A DNA stretch of 64,000 nt from Mantis religiosa (taxonomy: Eukaryota; Arthropoda; Insecta; Mantodea; Mantidae): assembly GCA_030765055.1 (NCBI GenBank), contig CM060947.1:223694125-223758124 (forward strand). The letters are read 5' to 3'. The notes beneath the pieces are model-generated. The model was not told the DNA's origin. It saw nothing but the letters and a program-made list of their open reading frames with translations, and did not search any database. Shown piece by piece: positions 11,314-20,753 of this stretch. Positions within the stretch are counted from its first letter, which is position 1. Each line of letters begins with the position of its first letter. A program made the translations under genes and the position numbers.

Positions 11314-11324
11314 GGAGGGAGCAG
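11312..11324 (+). other. Polypurine tract
   Basis: GAGGAGGGAGCAG lies directly before the 3' LTR, the expected position of the plus-strand primer of LTR retrotransposons. Confidence 0.75.
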
Positions 11325-11444
11325 TGTCACCCTGGTGGTAGGCTCGCGAAGCCGATGAAAAATGATGGCCGATCGTTACCGGAAGTGAGAGACAGTTGAG
11401 GGTAGAGTGAGAGTTTTATCATTTCACGAACCCACACAGTCGCA
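11325..11444 (+). repeat. Gypsy 3' LTR with 94-bp deletion
   Basis: A 120 bp LTR that starts like the 5' LTR and ends GTCGCA. It lacks the segment equivalent to 8836-8929, which contains the AATAAA signal. Two substitutions separate the shared last 31 bases from the 5' LTR. Confidence 0.93.
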
Positions 11445-12178
11445 CTATTTTAAGTACTTGAGTCTCAGGCTTCATCATTTAACTCTTATTACTTTAGTTA
11501 ATTGATGGATATTATCCATTTCTTCACACTAGTCGTATTGGATTAATAAAGTCGACATGAAAAATTAAATGCCACAGCCGGGATTTGAACTACGGATCTA
11601 TTGGTTTCCGTCCAGTCGCTCTTACCCATTGAGCATCCGAGATACACCGTTTGTGGCGACTTACTATTGTAATCATTTGATGTCATGTGGAATCTGTCAA
11701 TCCAATACCTTAGCCGGTATACAGTCAGTGTGAAGAAATGAATAATTTCCATCAATTAACTTAAATAATAAGAGTTAAATGATGAACCCTGGGACTCAAG
11801 TAAGTCGCCACAAAAGGTGTATCTCGGATGTGAGAGCCCCTAGTTGTTTACCGGGAAAATATATGAGTCAATTGGAGAATTTAATGTCATGGCGGCAAAT
11901 TGGCCATGGTAGCTCAATAGGTAAGATCGACTGGACGGAGACCAGTAGATCCGTGGTTCAAATGCCGGCCTTGGCATTGGATTTTTCATATGGACTCTAT
12001 CAATCCAATACCTTGGCCTGATTACGGCTAGTGTGAAGAAATGATTAATAATTTCCATCAATTAACTTACATATAAATGTGCTCTTACAAAATGTCATTG
12101 CTTTACATGAAATATAGGTAGCTTTTCCCTCATTTGCACATTGACGTTACACACTGAAGTATTTTCTCATCCCCTTGC

Positions 12179-12370
12179 TTCAAGAGATCCCGAGTTCGAA
12201 TCTTGGTTAGGGTGGGTTGCCTGGATAAGGTTTTTCCGGGGGTTTCCCTTATCCTGATAAACGAATGTCGGGTAACTCTTAGCTCTATGGACCCCGGACT
12301 CATTTGAGCATCAATTCACCCATTTCATTAATCGTCCGATATGACTTAACGTTGGAGGACGTAAATTATC
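12179..12370 (+). repeat. SINE family A copy, 5'-truncated
   Basis: Starts within the tRNA-like head (TTCAAGAGATCCCGAGTTCG), keeps the stem-loop and the 3' end GGAGGACGTAAATTA. Loss of the first head bases is typical of target-primed reverse transcription. Confidence 0.9.
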
Positions 12371-13204
12371 TGATGAAGGTGTTTGAGCTTTAATTTCATC
12401 AATATTTTTGTTTTGAATATATTTATCTACATCCTGATTGTGGTCTTTTCTGTTTTTCCTGTTATGTAATAATACCCCTCTAAAGATGGAGTATCCTGAA
12501 GCAAGGTTTTATGCATAAATCCCACAAGTCACTTACTTATGGGATAATTACAATTTGGAGCTGCACAATCAAGAGACCTGCTGAACTCGTTTTTGGAAAA
12601 AAGGAAAAAACCTTAACTTATGGGCTCTATCAACAAAACTAAACCCAAAAGTCGTCATTCTGCACTGTGATTAATAAGCTCTACGTGTGGGATAATTATA
12701 ATATATAGGCATTTAAGCACAATTAAAAAACGTGTTCAACTCCTTGGGAAAAATAACCTGAATTATGTGGTTTCGGAAAACTACCGATTCTATTGGTATG
12801 CAATTGTAATACGTAATTAGCTTATCATTTCACAAGTACAGGACAAACGGTGTTCCTAGAACCTTCACTGGTACATCGATATTTTTGTTTAAAAGCGGAG
12901 GGCGGGGAGAAACAGCGATATCAATAGTTTACAGTCACTTCGGCAGTAGTTCTGAAGATCAATAAAATTAATTCTCTCAGAGAAACTCAATGAGCGGCCT
13001 TCTTGTCTTACGGGCAACCGCTCTGGTTTCAATCAAAATAAATGATGAGTTGTGGATCTTTGATTACAAAAGAAACGAGGAAAAAAACATTCCTATAGCC
13101 TTGCTCAAACATGTTTTAGAAGACTGGCTTGTCAATCCTTCCACACTGCTTGAAAGCTTGAACTAATTTGTTGTATTGCGGTTTAGTGCGGGTTCCACAG
13201 TCAT
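12371..13204. other. AT-rich non-coding DNA
   Basis: No gene or recognised repeat. Confidence 0.5.
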
Positions 13205-13705
13205 AGTTATGAAAGAGTCTCCGAGCGGTAAAGCATGTGGTCTCACTTTCAGTCCCTGGTGATCACCCACTTTGACCATGGGTATGTTGAAGTGTTGTCT
13301 TCCACGAGTATCAGGTCTCTCCTTCGTCTGCCTCTTTCAGTTTACAGGACGACTCCGTTGTGTGTCGATCGACGACGAGGAGATGGCCCAGAGGCTTTTG
13401 CATTGGAAATTCTTGTCGGCGCGTTAGAGGGAGGGAATCAGCCGAGTCGAGCTTTCCCCGGTTCTCGTTGGAGCAAAATCTCTGAGCCACCCTCCGGCAG
13501 TTTGTGTAGGTAGCCTTGAGCGCCCTCCAGCTGAATGGTCAAGCCAGCAACTGTTAAGGAACCCTGCCTCTTGCGTTTTTCTTCCTGCAGCCCATCTCAT
13601 CTGGGGGTGCATGCACAGAATGTCTTCTTGCGGCTCAAGGTTTAGGTTTCCCCTCCGTTGCCTAATCTCCTCAACCTCTAGGAAGGATGTTTGAGCTTTG
13701 GAACC
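13205..13705 (+). repeat. Repeat family D, copy 1
   Basis: A roughly 500 bp segment matching 51115-51700 in block order. Shared blocks are a CATGGGT..TTGAAG stretch, the TTTACAGGACGA region, the GGTCAAG(C/A)CAG block and a CCTGCAGCC block. The start (GAGTCTCCGAGCGGTAAAGC) resembles a tRNA-type A box, so this may be a long tRNA-headed SINE. Open frames over it on both strands (13235-13513, 13424-13735) are not recognised proteins. Divergence between the copies is substantial. Confidence 0.6.
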
Positions 13706-14134
13706 CCTTGCTGAAAAAAATGGCAAAAATAGCAAAATTATTACAACTTTCTACGTTGGTGGAAAGAGATACTTCTAGTGTTATTATTGACAGTACTAAA
13801 TTCATGTCTTAGATACTATGGGAATGACAGCAACAGAAAATGTACCTTAGATTGCGCTAGTACAACCACGATAAGATTTCGGTTACTAGTTTATCTTACA
13901 GGCAAGTATTTCCATGTGGGGAGATAAAAATGTGAGTTTCTTATCTTTTCAAAGTCAAAACCAGTGCTTATACAATATTTATCACGCGAATGCTATCCCG
14001 CCGTAATCAATACGTCATCTAATACCTCACTAATGATGCTATATATAAGGGAAAGTATTTGTTTACATGTATTGCTGGCAAGTATTATCTACCTTTTGGT
14101 TTCGCAATGTCCTTCCTCAAGAATTGCTGATAAC
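13706..14134. other. AT-rich non-coding DNA
   Basis: No gene or repeat is recognised. Confidence 0.4.
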
Positions 14135-14870
14135 GGCAACACGTTAGTGGCGCTGTCGGAACAAAGGGACAAGGTGAACAATCATGAAGCTACACACGTT
14201 AGGTACTGTCGAAGCACGTAGATTATGAGAAAATTTACCTGTCACTAACTGAAGACTGCCTAAAAAGATACGCAATAAGAAGCTTAAATATAAAAACTAT
14301 CCTGAATCCAATGAGGCATTTTGATGGTCCCATACTGTAAATTATGCTTAACTATTGTAGTGTTAGCCCTGCACCGTGGCACCGATCTCTATACCCGGGA
14401 TTTAAAATCCGCAGTCCCGGAGGTGGGATCGAACGTCGTGGCGTAAAGGGCTAAGGCAGCACGTTAGTGACGCTGTCGGAAAAAAGGGACAAGGTGAACA
14501 TTATTCCCTGCCACGGAATACACTCCGGGTTCGATCCCACCTCTGAGGCTGTGGATTTTAAGTCCCGGGTATCGGTGCCCACTCAGCATCGCGAGGAGAG
14601 TGAGGAGCTTACGATAGGTAAGTGGTCCTGGTCAAGAAACCCAACTTTCCGGCTGGGGTACCGAAAAGCTAATCACATCTCATCCCCGTATCGGTTGGAT
14701 GATCGCCCGGCTCTACCTTGCGTATGTGGACGTGAGACCGGCAGTCGGGTTGGCAGGCCTTGGTACTCTATGGGTTATTTTTTTTCCATGTTCCATTTAT
14801 ACCCCGCCTTTAACTGCTATGGTCATATCGGCGGCCGTTCTCCTTTGGAAATGAAATGAAATCGCCCCAG
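14135..14870. repeat. tRNA-like SINE (family H) with inverted and direct duplicates
   Basis: A main plus copy runs from about 14445 to 14860 with a B box GGTTCGATCCC near 14530. About 46 bases at 14135-14181 recur at 14455-14501 (ACGTTAGTG..GCTGTCGG and GACAAGGTGAACA). Bases 14375-14447 are an inverted, diverged copy of 14508-14583 (shared CCCGGG and AGGTGGGATCGAAC blocks). So a partial minus copy sits upstream of the plus copy. The 14467-14859 frame is a translation of this repeat. Confidence 0.65.
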
Positions 14871-14975
14871 CGCCGTGTTGTTCATCACAAATCTCACTTT
14901 GCGGTCGCCTGGGATCGAACCCGGGTCGCCTTGGTGAGAGCCAAGCGGTCTAACCACTGAGCCACGGCGCGGCCA
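14871..14975 (-). repeat. tRNA-like SINE head (family I)
   Basis: The minus strand reads GCCGTGGCTCAGTGGTTAG (A box region) and, further on, GGGTTCGATCCC (B box), followed by GCGACCGCAAAGTGAGATTTG. The same last block occurs at about 39097-39117, so this is a SINE family and not a functional tRNA gene. Confidence 0.75.
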
Positions 14976-15082
14976 TGTTCTCCTTTGGAACATACTGAAG
15001 GTGTTAACTCGTTATCTTTGGTTGTTAATCATTAGATCACGCACACATTCACATTCTCATTCATACTTCCAGACTCACAGAA

Positions 15083-15196
15083 AGAGGGGAACTATCTTGA
15101 TCGGAGAAAAATCCCCACCCCACCGCCGGGAATCGAAGCCGGGACCCCTAGCACGGCAGGTAGGTGCTCTACCGACTGAGCTAAGGGGCCAGCCAG
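15083..15196 (-). repeat. tRNA-like SINE head (family J)
   Basis: The minus strand reads GGCCCCTTAGCTCAGTCGG, a D-arm with GTAGAGC, an anticodon-arm-like stretch, and GGCTTCGATTCCC as B box. It then runs into a non-tRNA tail (GGGGTGGGGATTTTTC). The acceptor stem does not close cleanly and there is no termination signal right after it, so I call a tRNA-derived SINE. Confidence 0.7.
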
Positions 15197-15219
15197 GTTA
15201 TTAATTGTTGTTATATTCG

Positions 15220-15221
<2 letters not shown>

Positions 15222-15252
<31 letters not shown>

Positions 15253-15253
15253 C
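15222..15253. repeat. (TA)n microsatellite
   Basis: About 16 TA repeats. Confidence 0.95.
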
Positions 15254-16060
15254 TGCAAATAACGTACAAGGATTGAAGTCCATTAAGTTTAGAATATAGA
15301 AGAGTGTATATTGGACTTTCAGCCCACATGCATTATAAAAATATATGTAGAAGTCAGAGATGCACCGGGAAATAAAAAGATATTCTTTTGGAATACCAAT
15401 AGATTCCAGGAATTGCACCTGTGCCGATGTGTAATTATAGCCTATATCGCTATGTTAGAGCTCTAAACCAATATTTTCCTGAGGAAAAGAATTTTAAAAC
15501 CACCGCATCGCCATGTGACCTCGCATGCCATATTTGGAACTGAAAGAGCAGTTTTGCGGTGGAACAAAATAATTGAAAATAATTGCAGATAATGTGGGAC
15601 GTGACTCTGCTGATCTATCTTACCACATCGCGTTTTGCATCTCTTTGCAAAATCATTAACGTAAGCATGCAATTTAATAAAACAAGGTAACGACTCGTTA
15701 CAAATATGTTAAATTATAGATAAACACCCGTATACAATGAAAAAAAAAAGAGTTAGAAACGGAGAAGAATGCTGTAGCAGCTTTAGGAGTAGATGTGAAG
15801 ACTTGCAAAGCCTAAAAACCACGCACACACCCACTCACTCAGCGATAGCGAAGTATAAGGCTGGGACTCATACTGAGTGTTTTTCCTGCGCGCCCACCCC
15901 GAACCGCAGATAGGTCATTGTAACTGACCCTTTTAGACTGTCTTCTGTTTTTAGGAAGAGTCATGGTATAGGTATATAGGAATAAGAGTCCTCTAAGAAC
16001 AACTTTCACGTAAACACAGTTCCTTCTTTTACTTCTTTAACACAACTAAAATTTATTATG
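15254..16060. other. Non-coding
   Basis: No recognised gene or repeat. Bases 15840-15930 are locally GC-richer without clear coding signal. Confidence 0.4.
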
Positions 16061-16899
16061 TAAAATTTATGAGTCAATCAGCTTTCGGAGTGAATGCAAG
16101 TGGAGCTCCGTTTTAGCTGCTGGTGGCAGCTTTGTCGAGTAGTTTTGCCTTCTGGAGCCTGGGTCAGGTTGGCATGGTTGAAACAACAGGTAACCTACAA
16201 CCTGATTGGCAGATTGGAGGCAGGTTGGAGCTTGCCTGCATTCAGGACGAGATTTGGGTGAGAGGGTGGACATGATATTAGGGATGGACATCTTCCCTGA
16301 ACGCGAGGCAGTGTAAGTCGTGCTAGCTTGTCCTCTTAGGTACAGCAACGGGTGTTCAGAAGCTTGTTCAATAGAGAGCCGGACACAAGAGTACGCCTAA
16401 TAGCATCTTAGAGCTTTGCCTCTGCTCTTTGTGCCTGCCCACTATTAAAGCTGAAGACCTAGGTGCTTCTAGTTGCTAGTGTCGATGGTTTAGTGTCATA
16501 TCGCCGGGAGGTGCCCAAAGAGTCACTTCCACGAAAAGGGGGCCAGCCAAATGTGTGTTGAAGGGCGAAGAAAAAGCCTGTGTTTCGGTGTGATAGTCAG
16601 CTTCTTGATCTGCTCTGCTGTACTCAATGTCTTTTGAGTTGCACTGAATTCCAGTATGCATCTGTGCTTATTAATGCAGTTTCTTTGACAACAAATGCAT
16701 CGAGGAATGTCAATAAAGGAGCTATTTACAATTTCTGGATGTTATACTAGCATGTTAGTTTTGTTTATCTTTAGTAAGTTTGCTTAAATTTATTACTCAC
16801 AAAGTTATTTTCCTGAGCTATAACAGTAATGATAAGTATTCCAAGTATTAGAATTATATTTTGAACAAACGTTTAATTAATTTATTCAGTGTTTGTTCT
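16061..16899. other. Unrecognised region with minus-strand open frames
   Basis: Bases 16067-16348 and 16476-16661 hold minus-strand frames of 93 and 61 codons with balanced base composition, unlike the AT-rich flanks. No domain is recognised. The composition fits an unclassified repeat as well as an exon. Confidence 0.25.
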
Positions 16900-17865
16900 C
16901 GTAAAGGCATTACCATTAATTATACTGGAAAGTTCCTATGTGTTTACAGCCATCCTCAGTTATAGGCATAGACTCAACAATATCAAGAAAACTTTTCTCT
17001 CATAGTTCACCTGCAGTATCTGTGATTTCTAGTATTTGCTTATAATTTTTACCAGTTTCTTTGTATGTTTCACATATTTGACAACGTTTTATAAATTTGT
17101 TAACATCCTTATTCATTCCTCCTCCTGAATGTCTAATGCAACCCTTTCCAATATTCGTGATACAGCTTGATACCCAATTATACAGTTGTGCATTTCATTT
17201 ATGATTCTTATCTTTCCCTCCTGTGTTAACTCATCTGTTATAACTAACAAACATCTCAAACAGTATCTTCTGGGACACGCATTGCAATGACTATTGCTAC
17301 TCTCTGTATTATTTCATAGTTGTATTCTTCTAATAATAACTTCCAAAGAATTGGTCGGTAGCTGGGATGTTTCTGAAAGAAGGGCGAGGTTAAACTTTTG
17401 TGATCCCTAACAATTTTAACTTTCTTTCAAAAATTTATTTGCATGCCGGTAATGTTGTAACAGTTCTTTCTCCGTTTTGAAGTAGTTTCATTCTGCGGAA
17501 ATTAAATTCCTATTTATAAACTCCAAGGATGTGTCTTAATTTAGAGGACCTGACTCGACATGGCCTCAAATTCATCTCCACTTCCTATCGGTTGTTAAAA
17601 TGAATGGCTCGTGGATATTTCAACAACAGGATATTTACTAATTTTGAGCTTAAGATACCAAAACTGTTTGTTCTATTTCTTGCCATGTACAAATATTTTA
17701 AAACGACATTCTAAGATTTGTTCCTGTTTTTGAATAATTTTGCTTTTGTGCTTCTGGGAGGTTATAATTCTTTAATGAGTTCGGTGTTCCTTCTGGAATT
17801 TGGGATAGGGTTTTAAGCCTATCCTTGTGGTTCCTGTTAATCTGTCTCCAAATGTTAAATATCAA
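16900..17865 (-). pseudogene. Decayed Gypsy pol: RNase H to integrase N-terminus
   Basis: Hidden in short minus-strand frames is a colinear series of Gypsy Pol blocks, from high to low coordinates. PFILTTD (RNase H start with its Asp) lies near 17600, then AETNYFKTEKELL near 17490. Next, IVRDHKSLTSPFF and LLLEEYNYEII (RNase H end) lie at about 17400-17320. The H-x3-H/C-x2-C zinc region follows, with INEMHN..IGYQAVSRIL and KFIKRCQICETYK (about 17190-17060). FLDIVESMPITEDG, with the first integrase catalytic Asp, is near 16990-16950. Several frameshifts and stops are needed, so it is long dead. It differs in composition from the 8.7 kb element and is a separate lineage. A family B fragment abuts its upstream side. 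Confidence 0.75.
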
Positions 17866-18003
17866 TGGAAATAATCATTTCTTCCACACTAGCCGTGTGT
17901 AAGCTAAGGTTTGGATGGTTAGAGCCATACTAAAAAATGCAATGCCATAGCCGGGATATGAACCACGGATGTCCCGCTCTCCGTGCGGTTGCTCAAGCCA
18001 TTC
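17866..18003 (-). repeat. Family B fragment
   Basis: A minus copy from the CTTCCACACTAGCCGTGTGTAAGC block into the tRNA-like part, stopping inside the D-arm equivalent where the Penelope-like arm begins. It was truncated by, or joined to, the PLE. Confidence 0.8.
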
Positions 18004-18055
18004 TATCCATGATCAAGTTGTTCTCGAGAAGCAAGCCAGGTGAAAAGACGATTAG

Positions 18056-18103
18056 AAATCGACGTTTCGGTAGTGTGCATCTCTCCCATCATCAGGATAT
18101 TTA
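18056..18103 (-). ncRNA. Hammerhead-ribozyme-like motif
   Basis: The minus strand reads CTGATGA (18089-18095), a GGGAG...CTACC stem II with one mismatch, then GAAAC (18064-18068) and GTCGATTTC. This is the hammerhead core order (CUGANGA, stem II, GAAA, cleavage-type UH). It lies downstream of and in the same sense as the GIY-YIG frame. Stem III is minimal, as reported for PLE hammerheads. Confidence 0.5.
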
Positions 18104-18116
18104 TTAAATGTTATAA

Positions 18117-18316
18117 CCACAAATGAAATAATTCATGCCAGAGGATCTACTCCCATTAGTCCTGGACCCGTAGGACCAAGGACTCGGGTCTCCTTTTACC
18201 AGGGAGTTACCGAGCTGTCCCAAATGTGCCTCCGGCGCCTCCGTGGGGCTTTCCATAGGGCAGGACCTAGAAACTAACAAGCCCCCCCATCTGGTCCTAT
18301 GGACCCACAAATGAAA
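18117..18316 (-). mobile_element. Family C fragment with 12-bp TSD
   Basis: A GC-rich piece (18129-18304) with the tail blocks CCATTAGTCCTGGACCCG and TCCGTGGGGCTTTCCATAGG. It is flanked by CCACAAATGAAA at 18117-18128 and 18305-18316. It is a 5'-truncated retroposon inserted into the 3' part of the Penelope-like element. Confidence 0.85.
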
Positions 18317-18481
18317 CACTGGATATAACACAAATGTAAACAAAGACAAAACACTATCAAAATTCGCATTACTGAATAAAAGACTGTTTTCAGTAAATTA
18401 AATGACAGGTCAGGAGATGGCGCGAGTATATAAAATCAATTGGGTCAAAGAAACGTAACTACTTGATTATCAAGCTCTGCT

Positions 18482-18982
18482 TCATAAGTCGACGGATTTC
18501 CATTTTAAGGCCGGTTTCCAAGAGGAGCTGAACTGAAATCCAGCATCACGATTAAGCGTGCTCCTCTCGGAGGAAATGGCCAAAGCCTCCTTAATTCTCC
18601 GTTCCCAGTAACTGTTGCATTTTGTCAAGATGATCGTCTCCCGAAAATTGGATATATGGTCGTTATCAAAACAATGCTCCGCCAGTCCAGACTTTTCAGT
18701 TTGCATTAAACGAATGCTTCGTTCATGTTCGATTATTCTGGTAGCGATTGTCCTTCCGGTTTGTCCTATATATTGTGTCGCACATTCACAGGGAATGCGG
18801 TACACTCCCGGAACCTGAAATTCCAGTTTGTCTTTCACTGGTCTCAACAGATGTTTAATCTTCGGAAGTGGCTTGTGGATGATCCTAGTGATATCCTGAG
18901 GATGGGAGAGATGCATGCTCCCGAAACGTAGATTTCTAATCGCCTTTTCACCTGGTGTGCTTTCCGAGAACAACTTGAGCAT
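18482..18982 (-). pseudogene. GIY-YIG endonuclease fragment of a Penelope-like element
   Basis: 166 codons. The first roughly 32 residues overlap the inverted arm and are probably not native protein. PLE sequence starts near IIHKPLPKIKHLLRPVKD. The GIY-YIG core follows: GVYRIPCECATQYIGQTGR (GVY, paired Cys, YIG), R-x-x-EH, GLAEHCFDNDH, then RRIKEALAI and LNRDAGFQFSSSW at the C-terminus, the usual end of PLE proteins. In intact PLEs this domain nicks the target for reverse transcription. The frame is open and the motif residues look complete, but the RT domain is absent, so the fragment is not expected to function. Confidence 0.88.
18888..18937 (+). ncRNA. Hammerhead-ribozyme-like motif, inverted copy
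   Basis: The plus strand reads CTGAGGA (18896-18902), a perfect 5-bp stem II GGGAG/CTCCC (18904-18908 and 18918-18922), then GAAAC (18923-18927). It is the mirror arm of the motif at 18056-18103 and is antisense to the GIY-YIG frame. GTA instead of GTC at the cleavage position may weaken it. Confidence 0.5.
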
Positions 18983-18988
18983 ATTCGT

Positions 18989-20509
18989 CGCCAGGAAAGC
19001 TTCAGGTCTTATTTCACTCTACCTATATCTTGATATTCCTCACATATTCTCTACATTTCCTGCCTGCTCTCCATAACATGGCTAAATCTCAAATTTTATT
19101 ATAGCAGATGTGAATGGGTGTATACGTAACTTTTATCTCACATCTGTACTACGTTAAATAATTTAGTTTATGTTTCTTTTTTTTAATCGATGTTCTAGAC
19201 ATCCTAATAGGAATTCCAGTTTTATTCGTCATCAAGCAATAAAATCTACAGTTTTATTGACTAAGTTGGTGGCGTAGATTAATCCTTCTTGGATTTCTTG
19301 GTACTGAATTAACCTCATACCTTTCTAATTACCTCTTCTGCTAATCGCTCATTACTGGAGAAACGTCATACTTATATTATTTCAATCTCGTTTGTGCTAG
19401 TAATAAATCCAAACCCTTCGGTAAACTATTAATAACTAGTAATTATGTTATTATTTTCCAGTCTTCCTAATAAGATATCAAGAGGTAGTTTTACTTTCCT
19501 TTTATTTCCATCACATACGTATAATACTAATATTACATGTGGCGGTGTTTTATAATATAGATGGAATGAAGGATTTTTAATCTCAGGTTGCTAGGTAGTT
19601 TAAATACGCAGTCATTTTTTGTAATTTTATTTGTAATATCTCAAATAAATATTTAATTATAATAAACTTTTAAAACACGTCGACTATTTAAATTCAATAA
19701 TTCTTGAAGTGGACCTTAGCATACATGTCTGGAAATACACTATATATCCATGGTGACGTCCAGATAAGTCTTTCAAACTTTCAAACTTTAATGGCTACTT
19801 TCTGAAAATTGTTCTCCATACACAGTTACTGTTGCCATGGAAACTTTACAAACTGTTCTATTTTGTTTACTAGTTATTAATGTAGACCTTGTAAAGCTCT
19901 CCATATTTTGTGTTATACTTTGAGGTTTTGTGTTTGAGTTATTTGTCCAGATACACTTTTCAGTACTAAAAATACTCAGCAGTAAGTAACGTGTATATAA
20001 CTTAATTTCTTCGCGAACATCCAAACAAAATGTGCCACGCGACCTCCATGTCACCTTTTACCTCTGTACTTATGCATTCTTCATAGTCCCCTAAACTGTT
20101 GTTAAAAGAATCATTAAGAGCGTCTCTTCCTCAAACTCCTTGTGACCAATGAATAGGACTTGCTTCAGTTGTACAAACAAAGCTATTGCTGTTTCCCTGG
20201 TTCCCTATCTGTTGGAATAAATTAACTCTATAGTGTTGTTCCCAATTTGTGCACAATTTTTACATATTGATTTTTTATACAATTTCGTGCCTCATGTCTT
20301 CTGCTTTGGCCTCCATAACATATTATCTAATTGATTACATTTATTTCTCTTCTTTATAATTGCTTTCCTTTGCTAATTTCTTTGTGTCGGTTGTTTTAAA
20401 GCTAGCCCTCTGAATGTAATTCTCGCAATCTTCTAACCTTCACTCTCTTCCTTGAAGAGCTGTTTCTACCAATTAAATCATTAAATAATCTCCCCCCCTT
20501 TTTATTTAA
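18989..20509. other. AT-rich non-coding DNA
   Basis: No gene is recognised; the minus-strand frame at 19788-20054 shows no known motif. Nothing repetitive was recognised. Confidence 0.4.
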
Positions 20510-20737
20510 TTTACATCCGCCCCAACGTTAAGTTATATCGGACGGTGAATGAATTGGGTGAAATGATGCTCAAATGAGTCCGGGGTCCATGGAGCTTAGA
20601 GTTACCTGACATTCGTCTTTCAGGACAAGGAAAACCCCCGGAAAAAGCCTTATCCAGGTAACTCGCCCTGACCGAGATTCGAACTCGGGACCTCTTGAAC
20701 GTGAGGTAGACATGCTACCATCTACGCTACCGAGGCC
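20510..20737 (-). repeat. SINE family A copy, full length
   Basis: Minus-strand copy from its 3' end (CGTTAAGTTATATCGGACGG) to its head (CTACGCTACCGAGGC). B box and stem-loop are intact. Confidence 0.92.
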
Positions 20738-20753
20738 CTTGGTTTCATATATA

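Larger units (their letters stand above)
8747..11444 (+). mobile_element. Gypsy-type LTR retrotransposon, internally deleted
   Basis: A 2.7 kb element with TG...CA LTRs (8747-8960 and 11325-11444), a TGG primer-binding site start, a purine-rich tract before the 3' LTR, and a 4-bp TSD CTAT (8743-8746 and 11445-11448). The family B sequence is continuous across the insertion point. Coding parts, in order: a Gag with coiled coil, capsid-like region and CCHC zinc knuckle; a DTG aspartic protease; a splinter of RNase H; and the integrase C-terminal region. Most of RT/RNase H and the integrase zinc and catalytic domains are absent, so it cannot move on its own. The remaining LTR sequence differs at two positions over 120 aligned bases, suggesting a fairly recent insertion. 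Confidence 0.95.
8523..12078. mobile_element. Family B multimer with nested Gypsy element; 11-bp TSD
   Basis: The outer boundaries are the exact repeat TACATATAAAT at 8523-8533 and 12068-12078. Inside are, in order: a minus family B copy (8534-8746, continuing at 11449-11515), a second minus copy with an internal deletion (11516-11675), a partial plus copy (about 11690-11764), and a nearly full plus copy (11765-12067). tRNA-like segments lie at 8567-8640, 11570-11635 (cut short) and 11902-11975. The Gypsy LTR element at 8747-11444 entered the first minus copy later. Without it, two equivalent tRNA-like points in the tandem minus copies are about 302 bp apart, the same unit length as at 20.8 kb. 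The whole array without the Gypsy element is about 0.83 kb and nearly palindromic. Confidence 0.88.
18003..18988 (-). mobile_element. Penelope-like element, 5'-truncated, with inverted arms
   Basis: The body encodes a GIY-YIG domain on the minus strand. Arms of about 100 bp at 18003-18107 and 18885-18988 are inverted copies of each other (shared GTGAAAAGACGATTAGAAATC block and its complement). Each carries a hammerhead-like motif. Inverted or partial LTR-like arms are a known habit of PLEs. A family C fragment sits between the body and the lower arm. The reverse transcriptase is missing, so this copy is dead. Confidence 0.8.

Noticed and set aside
15083..15196. Functional tRNA genes (also 14871-14975, 40560-40630 and the family B cores)
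   Set aside because: They have A and B boxes but are embedded in repeated sequence with non-tRNA tails, and the same sequences recur with mutations. They are tRNA-derived repeats.
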